Assembly (NCBI RefSeq): GCF_014077095.1
Contig: NZ_JACGVG010000038.1
Span: forward strand, 372,001-436,000
Direction of reading: 5' to 3'
Source of the DNA: Colwellia sp. MB02u-6
Lineage (GTDB): Bacteria > Pseudomonadota > Gammaproteobacteria > Enterobacterales > Alteromonadaceae
DNA length: 64,000 bases
Position numbers and translations under genes: made by a program. The notes beneath the pieces are model-generated. The model made no database searches and was not told the origin of the DNA. It was given only the letters and a program-made list of their open reading frames with translations. Of the stretch, positions 8,510 through 17,869 are shown in pieces. The stretch's first letter is position 1. Every line of letters begins with the position of its first letter.

Positions 8510-9595
8510 ATGAATCGCAAGATATTTTATTTTTCATTATTAAGTGTCGCTGTTACTAGCTGCGGTACTGTAAATAATAAGCAAGCAGTAGGCGATTTTG
8601 AATACGCAAAACAAAAAGAAGCAACAGCGTTAAAAATACCTGCAGGATTAGATAAACCTAAACAAGTTGATACCTTTTTTGTTAGTGACGAAATAAACCA
8701 TGAAGGTCCAGTTGGTGGTGATGTAGATGTTCGTGCACCTTCACTGGTTTTACCTATCGCGGCGTCAACACGCACAGAGAGCACTTCTGCTGAAGCAAAG
8801 GTATGGTTTGACCAAGTAATTGATGACGATGATCTAAAAAGCTTTATTTTAAAAGCCTTGAAAGGCCAATTAACCACAGACAATGTTGAATTAAAACAAG
8901 TCGACGATAACGGTTTAGTTTTTGAGTCAGATTGGTATAACAAAGAAGTAGAAACAGGGACTTGGCCTTTTAAATCAATAGCAATATCAGAGAGTATTCG
9001 TTATCGCTATACACTTGAAAGTAAATCTCATGGTCGAAGTGTCGCATTAGTTGTTGAATTACTCGATTACCTGAAAACAGATGCAGCAGGTGGCAGTAAA
9101 CGTATCGATATTATTGATCAACAACGTGCTGAAATGAATATGCTCAATGAAATTATAGCGCAAGTTGATTTCCAATATCGTTTAAAACAACAAGAAAATC
9201 GCTTATTACGTGCTAATCAAACCTTTGTTAGCTTAGGTGAGAATGCTTCTGGTGAGCCAGCCTATATTGTAGAAATGGATATAGAGCTATTCTGGTCTAA
9301 CTTACCTTTGTTTTTTGAAGATCATGGCTTTAGCATTACCGACCTTAATGAAACCACTAAAATTTATTATGTTGATTACGTAAAACCTGAATCTAGTCTG
9401 TGGGATAGTATTTGGGGAGATAGCATACAGCTTGTAGATCTACCTAATGGTAAATATCAATTTCAGCTAGAGAAAATGGCTGAAAAATCTGTTGTTACTT
9501 TATATGATGATGAAGGTACAGCGTTATCTGAGGCAACTTTAGAGAAAATATTTAAGGTAATGGAAGCGGGCTTGTCATTTAAAGACGTTTTTTAA
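8510..9595 (+). CDS. bamC: BamC lipoprotein of the BAM complex
   Basis: The 361-residue protein starts with a lipoprotein signal (SLLSVAVTSC, lipidated Cys about residue 18). The two helix-grip domains of BamC are visible: one around 90-200 and the other from about 240 (AYIVEMDIELFWSNLPLFFEDHGF) to the end. BamC is an accessory outer-membrane lipoprotein of the BamABCDE machine. I chose the ATG at 8510 over a GTG two codons earlier; GGAG at 8501 precedes both. In most relatives bamC follows dapA in one operon; here it has its own upstream region. Confidence 0.87.
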   Translation: MNRKIFYFSLLSVAVTSCGTVNNKQAVGDFEYAKQKEATALKIPAGLDKPKQVDTFFVSDEINHEGPVGGDVDVRAPSLVLPIAASTRTESTSAEAKVWFDQVIDDDDLKSFILKALKGQLTTDNVELKQVDDNGLVFESDWYNKEVETGTWPFKSIAISESIRYRYTLESKSHGRSVALVVELLDYLKTDAAGGSKRIDIIDQQRAEMNMLNEIIAQVDFQYRLKQQENRLLRANQTFVSLGENASGEPAYIVEMDIELFWSNLPLFFEDHGFSITDLNETTKIYYVDYVKPESSLWDSIWGDSIQLVDLPNGKYQFQLEKMAEKSVVTLYDDEGTALSEATLEKIFKVMEAGLSFKDVF

Positions 9596-9635
9596 TACTC
9601 GAATAATAGCAATGACTATTACTTATAGAAAAATA

Positions 9636-9662
9636 AAAACTCCGTTAATCGGAGTTTTTTAT
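9636..9662. terminator. Bidirectional terminator between bamC and the DUF2897-like gene
   Basis: A 9-bp stem (aaaactccg/cggagtttt) with a TTAAT loop and flanking A/T runs serves bamC on the plus strand. The loop TTA is also the stop of the convergent small gene. Confidence 0.85.
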
Positions 9663-9875
9663 TTTATGGGTAATATCATTAGTCTTACTAACAGTTGCCA
9701 TTTGATGAGGCGACTTCTGTGTTCTTGGTATAGTTTCTTTTAAATCGTTTAAACTTTTCTTACGTAAAGGTGTTTTTGCACTCTTTTGAAAAGTACTTAA
9801 ATTACCAATTAAAATAGCTAATGCAATAATAACGATGGCTGGGGCAACCCAGCCTTCATTTAATACGCTGGTCAT
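9645..9875 (-). CDS. DUF2897-like small membrane protein
   Basis: This 76-residue protein has one N-terminal membrane helix (about 9-27, WVAPAIVIIALAILIGN), followed by a basic, polar cytoplasmic tail. The helix-plus-KxxAK arrangement resembles DUF2897 small membrane proteins of Vibrio and Shewanella. It follows the M15 peptidase and dapE on the same strand, the position held by the unrelated-looking ypfN in E. coli. The function is unknown. The stop lies inside the terminator loop. Confidence 0.65.
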   Translation of the reverse strand: MTSVLNEGWVAPAIVIIALAILIGNLSTFQKSAKTPLRKKSLNDLKETIPRTQKSPHQMATVSKTNDITHKIKNSD

Positions 9876-9986
9876 AAATTAACGCTCCGCTTAAATGTGC
9901 AAATAAAATGCCTACAATACGCTCAATCATACATATAATTAAGCCTTTAATCTTAGTTTCAAAAAATGCTTAATCGTTAATAAGAG

Positions 9987-10664
9987 TTAAGCATCAGCTA
10001 CATTAACAATATAACGTTGATATAGCTCAGGTAGCAACGCGAGCAGTAAGGTTTTACCTTGAATCTCGCTATTTAATAATGTTTCTGCTAAAAGTGCTTC
10101 AGTATAAGCTTGTTGGTAGTGTTTAGATAATGGCAAGTATGAAAGATGCCATGGCTCTTGGGCAACACCGCCACGAAACTTATCGTAAGGTAAAAAGAAG
10201 CCATACGTTTTCGCATGTTCAGCTAGCCAAACGTTCAAGGGATAGAAGTGCCCTGAAGCTTGGTATTCCCATGGCTCTAATGCTAAAGGTTGCGCCGCGG
10301 GTAATAAATTTTTCGCATAAACGTCAATTTCACAGCCCCAATGATGGCGACTAGCTCCCGGCAGCGCAGAGAATAACATAATGGCGTGTATTTTTTCAGT
10401 GTCACTGAGTTCTTTAACCGCTAAAATTTGATTTGAGCCGTCTTTAATTGCCGTTTTACCAGAAAACTTATTTTGCCAAATCATGAGTTGTCGGTCGAAA
10501 CTGCGAAAGCCACTGGCAATTCTCAACTCTATACCTGCAGCTTTTGCGGCCAGCTGTAGTTGTTTGAATGCCGACAACATTTCAGTATGAATAGCCATAT
10601 TAGGCGCTAGCCAATGAATATGACTTTCAGTTTTGCCGGTCAATATTAACTCAAGTTCTGTCAT
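9987..10664 (-). CDS. M15 family D-Ala-D-Ala carboxypeptidase-like protein
   Basis: The 225-residue protein carries LAS/VanY-type metallopeptidase motifs: SGFRSFDRQ (51-59), SRHHWGCEID (105-114; zinc ligands His107 and Asp114) and EPWH (170-173; Glu170 base and His173 ligand). Such enzymes cut D-Ala-D-Ala peptides in peptidoglycan. I see no signal peptide, so it may work in the cytoplasm on recycled muropeptides or be exported by other means. It begins 1 nt after the dapE stop, and DapE supplies diaminopimelate for the same peptides, so the pairing fits cell-wall metabolism. Confidence 0.87.
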   Translation of the reverse strand: MTELELILTGKTESHIHWLAPNMAIHTEMLSAFKQLQLAAKAAGIELRIASGFRSFDRQLMIWQNKFSGKTAIKDGSNQILAVKELSDTEKIHAIMLFSALPGASRHHWGCEIDVYAKNLLPAAQPLALEPWEYQASGHFYPLNVWLAEHAKTYGFFLPYDKFRGGVAQEPWHLSYLPLSKHYQQAYTEALLAETLLNSEIQGKTLLLALLPELYQRYIVNVADA

Positions 10665-10665
10665 T

Positions 10666-11814
10666 TTACTTATCGTTGGCTAAAACATTAACCAAGGTTT
10701 GATAGTAGACATCGGTTAATAAAATCAAATCTTGTACCGCAACACATTCATTAACTTGATGAATAGTAGCATTACAAGGACCAAGCTCAACAAGCTGTGC
10801 TCCAGTAGGTGCAATGAATCGTCCATCTGAAGTGCCACCACTGGTGGAAAGCTCGGTTGTTATATTGCAGCAGGTTTCAATCGCTTGTACAACAGAATCA
10901 ACCAATGTACCTGGTTCTGTAATGAATGGCTGGCCGTTAAATATCCATTTAATTTCAAAGTTTAATTGATGCCGAGTTAATAAGGCTTCAACTTTATCAA
11001 CGATCATTTCGGCTGTTAATTCAGTGCTATAACGTAAATTGAATAATGCGGTTAAATGACCCGGCACGACATTGGTAGCGCCAGTGCCAGATTGAATATT
11101 TGACACTTGAAAACTCGTCGGCGGAAAATATTCATTACCATTATCCCAATGCATTTCGCTTAACTCAGCTAAAACCGGCATGGCCTTATGAATGGGATTA
11201 ATAACGTGATCAGGATAAGCTACATGGCCTTGTTTACCATGGATGTGTAATTCGCCAGAAATTGAACCACGACGACCGTTTTTAACCACGTCGCCTAATT
11301 TATTGGTACTAGAAGGCTCACCAACAATACAATAGTCAATTTTTTCATTGCGGGCTTCAAGTGTATCAATCACACGTGTTGTGCCATTAATAAAAGGACC
11401 TTCTTCATCACTGGTGATCAAAAATGCGATAGAGCCATGGTGGTTAGGATAGTCAGTAACAAATCGTTCGGTTGCTACTATCATCGCCGCTAAGCTGCCT
11501 TTCATATCAGAGGCCCCGCGGCCATAAAGCATACTGTCAATAATAACGGGATCAAATGGTGGAGTGTTCCAGCTTTCTAAATTACCCGGTGGCACAACAT
11601 CGGTGTGGCCAGCAAAACAAAATACTGGCCCTGAACTACCTCGTCGAGACCATAAGTTAGTGGTATCTTCAAATACCATGCTTTCATTATTAAAACCTAA
11701 CTTGGCTAAACGCTCAGACATGAGTTGTTGGCAGCCAAAATCTTCAGGAGTAACAGAAGGGCGTTCAATCAGTGCTTGTGCTAGTGAAATGGTGCAATTG
11801 CTATGTTTTATCAT
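10666..11814 (-). CDS. dapE: Succinyl-diaminopimelate desuccinylase
   Basis: The 382-residue M20 metallopeptidase has the di-zinc ligands in order: [11 protein letters not shown] with His70, [10 protein letters not shown] with Asp103, and SDEEGP with the catalytic Glu137 and ligand Glu138. DapE hydrolyses N-succinyl-LL-2,6-diaminopimelate in lysine and peptidoglycan synthesis. The length matches the family (E. coli 375). It is 15 nt downstream of yffB, as in E. coli, and 1 nt upstream of the M15 peptidase. Confidence 0.95.
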   Translation of the reverse strand: MIKHSNCTISLAQALIERPSVTPEDFGCQQLMSERLAKLGFNNESMVFEDTTNLWSRRGSSGPVFCFAGHTDVVPPGNLESWNTPPFDPVIIDSMLYGRGASDMKGSLAAMIVATERFVTDYPNHHGSIAFLITSDEEGPFINGTTRVIDTLEARNEKIDYCIVGEPSSTNKLGDVVKNGRRGSISGELHIHGKQGHVAYPDHVINPIHKAMPVLAELSEMHWDNGNEYFPPTSFQVSNIQSGTGATNVVPGHLTALFNLRYSTELTAEMIVDKVEALLTRHQLNFEIKWIFNGQPFITEPGTLVDSVVQAIETCCNITTELSTSGGTSDGRFIAPTGAQLVELGPCNATIHQVNECVAVQDLILLTDVYYQTLVNVLANDK

Positions 11815-11829
11815 AAGAATACTATATAC

Positions 11830-12174
11830 CTAAAGCAAAATTTCTTGATATTGACTATCTTTAAAGCCAACCAAAAATGCTTGATTGTGCTTAAGTAGTG
11901 GCCGCTTAATTAGCGTGGGTTGTGCTAAAATAATCTCGGTCATCACGTCGTCAGTGAGGTTGTTTTTAATCTCGTCAGTTAAATGACGAAAGCTAGTACT
12001 GCGTTTATTTAACAGCAGAGTCAAATCGGCAGACTTTATAAATTCCTGTAGCAATTGTGGGCTGAGGCCATCGCTACGAAAGTCGTGGAATTGATAAGGA
12101 ATATTTTCTTGCTCTAACCATTTTTTTGCTTTTTTTACGCTATCGCAGTTTTTAATGCCATAAAGTATTGTCAT
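11830..12174 (-). CDS. yffB: YffB-like ArsC-family protein
   Basis: The 114-residue protein is an ArsC/Spx-type thioredoxin-fold protein with a single active-site cysteine (YGIKNCDSVKKA, Cys10) and the ending motif (IKRPLL). It differs from the canonical arsenate reductase at 722-1072 in lacking the HNPRCSKSR loop. YffB proteins precede dapE in many gammaproteobacteria and bind glutathione in vitro; their physiological role is not settled. It lies between the ACT-domain gene (13 nt) and dapE (15 nt). Confidence 0.87.
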   Translation of the reverse strand: MTILYGIKNCDSVKKAKKWLEQENIPYQFHDFRSDGLSPQLLQEFIKSADLTLLLNKRSTSFRHLTDEIKNNLTDDVMTEIILAQPTLIKRPLLKHNQAFLVGFKDSQYQEILL

Positions 12175-12187
12175 TTTATTTCCTGAA

Positions 12188-12568
12188 TTATATCACTTGG
12201 TAGTTATGTTTTATTAACGCGGCTTTAGCGGCTGCAAACTTATCTGATTTTACTAAAACGTAGTCAGTGTCAAAAGTAGAAATTGTAAAAATACTAATTT
12301 TTTCATTTGCTAGCACTGTTGATATATTTGACATTATACCGGTTAAGGTAAAGTTGAGTGGGCCAACAACTTCAAATGCTTGCCAGCCAAGTTCGACTTC
12401 TTCACTGTCAATTTCAATATGCTCTGGAATAACAATTGAAATTTCGTCATAGGTTTTTGCTAAAAAGAATATCGGGGCATTAAATACCACGTCAGGTATT
12501 GAGCTCTCACGTCGCAAACTATGAATAGCAAACGTTTCAGATAAGCGCCGTAGGGTAAAGTTACTCAT
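12188..12568 (-). CDS. ACT-domain protein (CASTOR-type)
   Basis: The 126-residue protein consists of two short ACT-like halves, the second clear around 65-126 (WQAFEVVGPLNFTLTGIMSNISTVLANEKISIFTISTFDTDYVLV). This is the CASTOR/ACT family seen in many bacteria, thought to bind an amino acid. It is the first gene of the yffB-dapE-M15 run, separated by 13 nt from yffB. A role as an amino-acid sensor for the lysine branch is only an inference from context. Confidence 0.75.
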   Translation of the reverse strand: MSNFTLRRLSETFAIHSLRRESSIPDVVFNAPIFFLAKTYDEISIVIPEHIEIDSEEVELGWQAFEVVGPLNFTLTGIMSNISTVLANEKISIFTISTFDTDYVLVKSDKFAAAKAALIKHNYQVI

Positions 12569-13228
12569 AAGTCGACTTCGCTTGTTTAAATGCTGATGTC
12601 GACACTATAGCGTTTAATAGCTTTCAACTCTAGGGGTTATACTTGCGTGGGTTTGAATGCAGTAACTAAATGTTATGTTTAAGCAAACTGGTTAACCTGT
12701 GTTTACTACGCATTAAATTGATTATTGCTATCAAACTAGTGTATTTCTAAGTCTATTTAGGTATATAAAGCAAATTAATTGTATAAATTATAATATTGTA
12801 CGTTTAATGATATCCACATAAGCTGTGGATATCATTGTGTGTAACTATTGTTTAAATGGTTAAGTTGTTGTTTTTTATTTACTTATTTTGCTGGTTAAAA
12901 AATACCAGCTAATAATTAGCGTTAAAACTCAGAGATAAGTTGTTAAAACGTCGTATTAAGGCGTAAAACAGCTAAAGATCTACTTATTTATAGGGCAGAT
13001 CTTTGTAATTACTGATTATATTGTTGGAAGACTACAAGTGTGTTGAAATTACAACCAATGCAAGTATCGTCAACCAAGACACTAGCGATAGCCTCATAAT
13101 TATTAGGAATTACTGAGAAATATTGATGCAGGGCAATAAAATGCCATCAACTGTGGTCATTTTACTTAATACCATCGTATATTAAAAGGTACTATCTTTT
13201 AATCAACCGCTGTTGTAGGGTATCGTTC
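12569..13228. other. 660-bp gene-free stretch with several hairpins
   Basis: No gene is visible. Three inverted repeats stand out: a perfect 11-bp stem at 12808-12834 (tgatatccaca/tgtggatatca), gctggt/accagc at 12890-12909, and aaagatct/agatcttt at about 12974-13004. None has a proper U-tract, so they are not obvious terminators. The promoter of yfbV must lie at the right end. Confidence 0.6.
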
Positions 13229-13660
13229 ATGAAGTTATCTATATTAGAAATTATCTCGCTTGGCCGAAAGTACATGAATTTATGGCCCTCACGCGTTGAA
13301 CTTGGTGAATACTTTATGGAGTATCATGCGGTTAAAGTGAGCCGTTTGGTCTGTAAAGTGATGCCCGGTTTAGCAGTGTTTTGTTTAATCTTACAGTTGT
13401 ATTTTGGCTCTATGTCTGCCTTACCTCAGGCGCTATTATATACACTTTGTATTATGAGCTTTCCATTACAAGCGTTGATTTTGATGGGCATTAAAGCTGA
13501 TAAATTTCTTCCGCCTGCGTTAGCTAATTGGTACAAAGAAAGCGTCGCGCGCGTTAACCAAAGCGGTGGCGATATCAAGTTGTCAACTCAACGTCCACGT
13601 TATTTAGACTTGGCTCACTTATTAAACTTAAGCTTTAAAAATAGTTATAAAACCTCTTAA
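13229..13660 (+). CDS. yfbV: YfbV family (UPF0208) membrane protein
   Basis: The 143-residue protein has the UPF0208 pattern: an N-terminal GRKYMNLWP segment, two membrane helices (about 45-65 and 68-90), then a cytoplasmic part with LPPALANWY. The positions match E. coli YfbV, which has been linked to chromosome terminus (Ter macrodomain) insulation. It is monocistronic, with its own terminator 48 nt downstream. Confidence 0.85.
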   Translation: MKLSILEIISLGRKYMNLWPSRVELGEYFMEYHAVKVSRLVCKVMPGLAVFCLILQLYFGSMSALPQALLYTLCIMSFPLQALILMGIKADKFLPPALANWYKESVARVNQSGGDIKLSTQRPRYLDLAHLLNLSFKNSYKTS

Positions 13661-13707
13661 TTCGTTGAGATTATAAGTAAAGTTGATTAGGAAAGGTTAT
13701 AACTAAT

Positions 13708-13740
13708 AATGCGATACAGTTAATCTGTAGCGCATTTTTT
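13708..13740 (+). terminator. Terminator after yfbV
   Basis: A 12-bp stem with one mismatch (aatgcgatacag/ctgtagcgcatt), a short loop TTAAT and a run of seven T residues. It touches the stop of convergent rlmA. Confidence 0.85.
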
Positions 13741-14573
13741 TAGCTCGATTTTTGATAAAGCCTGATCAGAAAGTCCGCCTGACATATAAAGTCATGCTGA
13801 CTTAGTAAGCTTTCTTTGGCTTCGTTACTCGCCTTAAAAGCAAAGGGTGTCATAGCCAATAAATTTAGCGTGTCTTGACCCGTTTTTAAGTGCATTTGAT
13901 AAGAGATGTTTTCTTGGTGCACCAGTGCCAAATGTTCAATGGGCAATTTTTCTTCATCATGTTCTTTAGCGTCATTATAAATATGCTGCTTTAGTTGCAT
14001 CAAATGCTGTTTTGCTGGCGTAACGGTTAACAAAAAACCACCGGCTGATAATACGCGCGTAAACTCTTTTTCTAAAATAGGGGCATAAACCGATATAATC
14101 CAAGAAAATAGGCGGTCACTAAAAGGCAATTTCGATAACGTCGCGACACTAAAGTGACATTGTGGATATTTCTTACCCGCTTTTTTTATTGCTTCTTTAG
14201 CAATATCAACACCATAAACAGTATTTTCAGTATTCTTATGTTGATGAGTATAAAAGCCTTCACCACAACCTGCATCGAGCACAATCGTTGGCTTACTAGC
14301 ATTAGTAAGTACTTTTTCTTGGTATAAAGCGACGATTCTATCAACCAAGGGTTGATAGTAACCTTGTTCTAAAAATGCTCGCCTAGCATTGACCATCGCT
14401 TTGTTATCACCAGGATTTTTTGAATGCTTAAATTGTACGGGCAATAAATTTAAGTAATTTTCTTTTGCGCGATCAAAGCTATGATTATTCTCACAGCGAA
14501 ACAGCTTTTCATGATTTTGCAGAGGAAAACTACATATAGGGCATGCATAGTGGGTAGCAGTCATAGGGATCAT
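13740..14573 (-). CDS. rlmA: 23S rRNA (guanine-N1) methyltransferase
   Basis: The 277-residue protein starts with a zinc-binding region (CPICSFPLQ ... FRCENNHSFD, about 10-37) and then a class I SAM-binding motif (VLDAGCGEGFY, about 97-107). This is the RlmA(I) architecture and length; E. coli RlmA methylates G745 of 23S rRNA. The convergent terminator of yfbV abuts its stop. A palindromic hairpin between xthA and rlmA separates the two minus-strand genes. Confidence 0.9.
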   Translation of the reverse strand: MIPMTATHYACPICSFPLQNHEKLFRCENNHSFDRAKENYLNLLPVQFKHSKNPGDNKAMVNARRAFLEQGYYQPLVDRIVALYQEKVLTNASKPTIVLDAGCGEGFYTHQHKNTENTVYGVDIAKEAIKKAGKKYPQCHFSVATLSKLPFSDRLFSWIISVYAPILEKEFTRVLSAGGFLLTVTPAKQHLMQLKQHIYNDAKEHDEEKLPIEHLALVHQENISYQMHLKTGQDTLNLLAMTPFAFKASNEAKESLLSQHDFICQADFLIRLYQKSS

Positions 14574-14590
14574 TAATGTCTATTTTTAAC

Positions 14591-14613
14591 AAAAAAGGGG
14601 CTAGCCCCTTTTT
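14591..14613 (-). terminator. Terminator after xthA
   Basis: A near-perfect palindrome (A-run, gggg, ctag, cccc, T-run) lies between xthA and rlmA. It has a U-tract on either strand; its job is most likely to end the minus-strand xthA transcript. The tight CTAG loop is small, so some of the stem may open. Confidence 0.75.
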
Positions 14614-14679
14614 AAAAGTATGGTTTTAACAGTATAAGTTTGATTTTAAAATTATAAGTATTATGTTGCTTGAAAAGCT

Positions 14680-15489
14680 TTATTTACTGAACGTAGACCA
14701 AATGGGTGCATGATCAGATGGCTTTTCTATGGCCCTAAGTTCATAATCAATATCTGATTCAATACAGCGGCTAGCAAAATTTTTGGTTGCTAACACCACA
14801 TCAATACGTAAGCCGCGATTATCGTCAAAGCCACGAGAGCGATAATCAAACCATGAATACCTTTCTTCACGGGTTGGGTGTAATGACCTAAAGGTATCAG
14901 TAAAGCCCCAATCCATTAAGGTGGCTAGCCATTGTCTTTCTTCTGGTTGGAAGCTGCATTTACCGGTTTTTAACCAGCGTTTTTTATTTGGCTCACCGAT
15001 CCCTATGTCTAAATCAGCAGGTGAAATATTAATATCACCGATCACCACAATATTTTCGTCAGGGGTATGGTGCTCATTTAAGTATTGCATTAAATCTTTA
15101 TAAAATTGACGTTTGTAAGGATATTTTGTTTCATGGGCAACATTTTCACCTTGTGGAAAATAACCATTTAATACGGTAACTTTTTCACCATTCTCATCGG
15201 TTGTTTGCACCATGATCATGCGCTTTTGCGCTTCGTCATCATCGGTTGGAAAGCCTTTAGTGACTAGGTTAGCGGCTTTTTTACATAGCATAGCAACACC
15301 ATAATGCGCCTTTTGACCATGAAAATAAACGTGATAGCCCATCGCCTCAACATCAGTGAGCGGGAATACTTCATCATGAACTTTAATTTCTTGTAGGCCA
15401 ATAATATCAGGTTGATGTTTATCGATAATAGTTTGTAACTGATGTAAACGAGCGCGCAGGCCGTTAATATTAAATGAGATGATTTTCAT
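14680..15489 (-). CDS. xthA: Exodeoxyribonuclease III
   Basis: The 269-residue protein has all EEP-fold motifs of Exo[11 protein letters not shown] near the start, LQEIKV with the metal-binding Glu, [13 protein letters not shown] and the C-terminal SDHAPIW with the catalytic His. Length matches E. coli XthA (268). It is an AP endonuclease and 3'-exonuclease of base-excision repair. It stands as a single gene, followed by a terminator. Confidence 0.96.
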   Translation of the reverse strand: MKIISFNINGLRARLHQLQTIIDKHQPDIIGLQEIKVHDEVFPLTDVEAMGYHVYFHGQKAHYGVAMLCKKAANLVTKGFPTDDDEAQKRMIMVQTTDENGEKVTVLNGYFPQGENVAHETKYPYKRQFYKDLMQYLNEHHTPDENIVVIGDINISPADLDIGIGEPNKKRWLKTGKCSFQPEERQWLATLMDWGFTDTFRSLHPTREERYSWFDYRSRGFDDNRGLRIDVVLATKNFASRCIESDIDYELRAIEKPSDHAPIWSTFSK

Positions 15490-15929
15490 AATTATATATA
15501 CTTGTATAACAGTGGGTTAATTGGCTTTGTTAATTTATCGGCATACTAAGGTGTTATTTTGAGCAGACTAAAATAGTTATAGGCATAATCAAGTGCGCTT
15601 TGATAAATTATTTTTCATAACCGAAATTAAAGATGAGTAGTATTAGAAACTAATTAAGATAGCTTGGCAACGCTGTTTCGTATTATCTTGAAGGTAAGTG
15701 AAGGTTGTAACGGTTAGACTTCTGAATAAAGATTCATATCCGTCATTTGGATTGTTGGTTAATTGAACATTAAAGGGTTTACTTAAGAGGTGACTGGGAG
15801 ATGGTGCTGATAGTCACGGTTGGGTGTCATGGTTTGCCTAGTTCAACAGTGCCACTAGCTGTCTTTATCATCGAAGTTTATTATCCCACACCAGAAATAG
15901 ACAATGTAAAGTGTCAGGTTTAGTGTGGG
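15490..15929. other. Gene-free stretch between xthA and the IS3 remnant
   Basis: No gene is visible. The xthA promoter must lie at its left end. The part from about 15780 onward may be degenerate IS sequence flanking the remnant at 15930-16117, but I could not align it to any element end. Confidence 0.4.
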
Positions 15930-16117
15930 CTAATATAATTGTTCATCTTGAGCTTTAACCGCTTTAGGTTTATCCGATAATTGACTTTGTCAGTGATATA
16001 ACGTTTTAGTACAAATACCTAACCGCTCAGATACTCCAGTAACTGAATAACCACGTTCATTCGTTTTTTAACTGCTTCAATTTTAAATTCTTGGGCTTAT
16101 CGTTTGCCTTTGTTCAT
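15930..16117 (-). pseudogene. Decayed IS3-family transposase orfA
   Basis: Read on the minus strand from ATG at 16117, the sequence gives MNKGKR, a stop, then AQEFKIEAVK and, after frame changes, segments matching the usual IS3 OrfA text (LEYLSG, KRYITDKVNY, AVKAQDEQ in shifted frames). This is the typical helix-turn-helix OrfA start, broken by at least one stop and by indels. No orfB remains nearby. The upstream flank (about 16118-16180) may be the IS end, but I could not pair it with a second terminal repeat. Confidence 0.7.
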
Positions 16118-16239
16118 AAAAGCCTCTAGTTGAAATTACAATGTTACTAGTTTGGTGTTTAGTAAACTAGGGGAAGTCCAATCATCAATTTATAATAGAG
16201 TTAGTGCCTAGGTAGAGAATAACTTTAGTGTGAAATCAG

Positions 16240-17499
16240 CTAGCGAATATCTTTTTGACTAAAGTGAAAGTCGATGGAGGCAATGATAAGCAAAAAGGCG
16301 CCAAATAGTATGGCCCAGTGTGCGCCAAATAAGGCTAATACACTGCCAATAAGCGCCATAAGCATATTAGCTAAACTAAAGGTGGTGGTAATTAAGCCCA
16401 TAAGTTGTCCTTGTTCAATATCAGCATATTGCTCGGAAATATAAACGGGTAATAAACCATTGAAAATAGCGATGGCGATGCCTATTATGGCATAAATAGG
16501 CCAAATGCTGGTTGCCGACAATACAAGGTGTAAACTAAACAACAATGCCATTAACATCATACCAACAATGGCTCCCAATTTAAGCCCCAATAAGTATTTT
16601 AATTGCTTAACAAAAAACACACTGGTTATGGTCATAAATAAGGTTAAAACAACTGTTATATAACCAATGTCGGGACTAGTAAAGTCAAAGTTTTCTACCA
16701 ACCAAACGGGGTAAAATTCGTAATAGGCATTTAGGCCGAGTGTTGCCAATAGATAAATTAAAAAGATACGTCTAATTTTTTTATTAGCGAGTAAGGCAAA
16801 TGAGTTTTGTTTACTAAAAAGTTGGGAAAACTTTATCTTTGGCTGATCGGATTTGCTATTACCAGCAGGTAATACATAAGCGACGCTAATAAGGGCAATA
16901 ACTATCGCGACGGCAGCGAAGTAGAAGACGGTATCTAAACCGTATATTGCCAGTAATCCACCGGCTAAAGGGCCGAGCAACCAACCTAAATAGCTGGTGG
17001 CATTTACTAGGCTAAAGGTGTGGGTCTTATCTAGCGTGGGCGATAAATCTACCGCTATCGCTTTGGCTATGCTGATATTACCGGAAAAAATTCCTGTAAT
17101 AAAACGCGCTAATATCAGCAGCAAAAAACTTTCAGCCATAACAGCTAAAGCGGATAATACATAACTAACGGCAGTTAAAATCAAAGTAATGATTAAGGTT
17201 TTTTTTCTGCCATAAATACCTGAGGCAGCACCTAAAACTGAGCTTCCAAGAATAACCCCTAAAGGGTATATCGCCAGTATAATGCCGAGTAATATTTTAC
17301 TTGGTAAATCAGCAAAAGTGGTTAAAGGGCTAACTTCATTTAGAAAAAGAGGTGCTAATACAGGATAAGGTAAGGCAATACCGGCACTACTAAACAGTAC
17401 TACCAGCATGACAGAAAATAAGGTTTTTTTTGCTTTTAACTGTTCAGTAATTAAGGTGTTTTTTGCAGATATTTTAACTTTAGTAGCGTGAGTTGTCAT
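16240..17499 (-). CDS. MFS transporter (TetA-like drug exporter class)
   Basis: The 419-residue protein has twelve hydrophobic segments in two sets of six separated by a polar loop around 215-235. The inter-helix 2-3 loop (GIYGRKKT, about 92-99) is the MFS signature G-x-x-x-x-G-R-K-K. The class fits proton-driven exporters of the DHA1/TetA type. Substrate cannot be read from sequence. It is monocistronic; the 370-bp gap to the divergent rstA-like gene would hold both promoters. Confidence 0.8.
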   Translation of the reverse strand: MTTHATKVKISAKNTLITEQLKAKKTLFSVMLVVLFSSAGIALPYPVLAPLFLNEVSPLTTFADLPSKILLGIILAIYPLGVILGSSVLGAASGIYGRKKTLIITLILTAVSYVLSALAVMAESFLLLILARFITGIFSGNISIAKAIAVDLSPTLDKTHTFSLVNATSYLGWLLGPLAGGLLAIYGLDTVFYFAAVAIVIALISVAYVLPAGNSKSDQPKIKFSQLFSKQNSFALLANKKIRRIFLIYLLATLGLNAYYEFYPVWLVENFDFTSPDIGYITVVLTLFMTITSVFFVKQLKYLLGLKLGAIVGMMLMALLFSLHLVLSATSIWPIYAIIGIAIAIFNGLLPVYISEQYADIEQGQLMGLITTTFSLANMLMALIGSVLALFGAHWAILFGAFLLIIASIDFHFSQKDIR

Positions 17500-17869
17500 A
17501 ACGAATATTTATATAATACGGTGGATATAATGCTTATTGATTATATAATAAGTTAGCTTTATAACTAAAGTAAAAATTTTCTGTTTCTCTTAACGCACCG
17601 ATAGTGGCGCTAAGCCCCTTTATTAATAAAGTATAATAAAACTCTACTTGTTAGTCCTAGTGTAATTAATTGTAATTTCAGGGTAGTAAGTTGTACTATT
17701 GCCGTAACACCTTGTACATAGTGTTGTTAATTAATAATAAACATTTTATGCTTGCGCAATGATTCATATTTCAATGGTTGTTATTTATTGGCTAGCGTAA
17801 ACATTGACCGTGTTCATAAATTAGCCATGAAAATGCTGTTAATACAGCGTAATAAAGTAGGAGCAGTTA
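17500..17869. other. Divergent promoter region, MFS gene and rstA-like gene
   Basis: No gene is visible. The stretch is AT-rich and should contain the promoters of both flanking genes. No convincing operator was found by eye. Confidence 0.5.

Noticed and set aside
12808-12834. Palindrome as a terminator
   Set aside because: The 11-bp stem is perfect but no U-tract follows in either direction.
16118-16200. Defined end of the dead IS3 element
   Set aside because: The sequence looks like an IS leader, but no matching inverted repeat was found on the other side.
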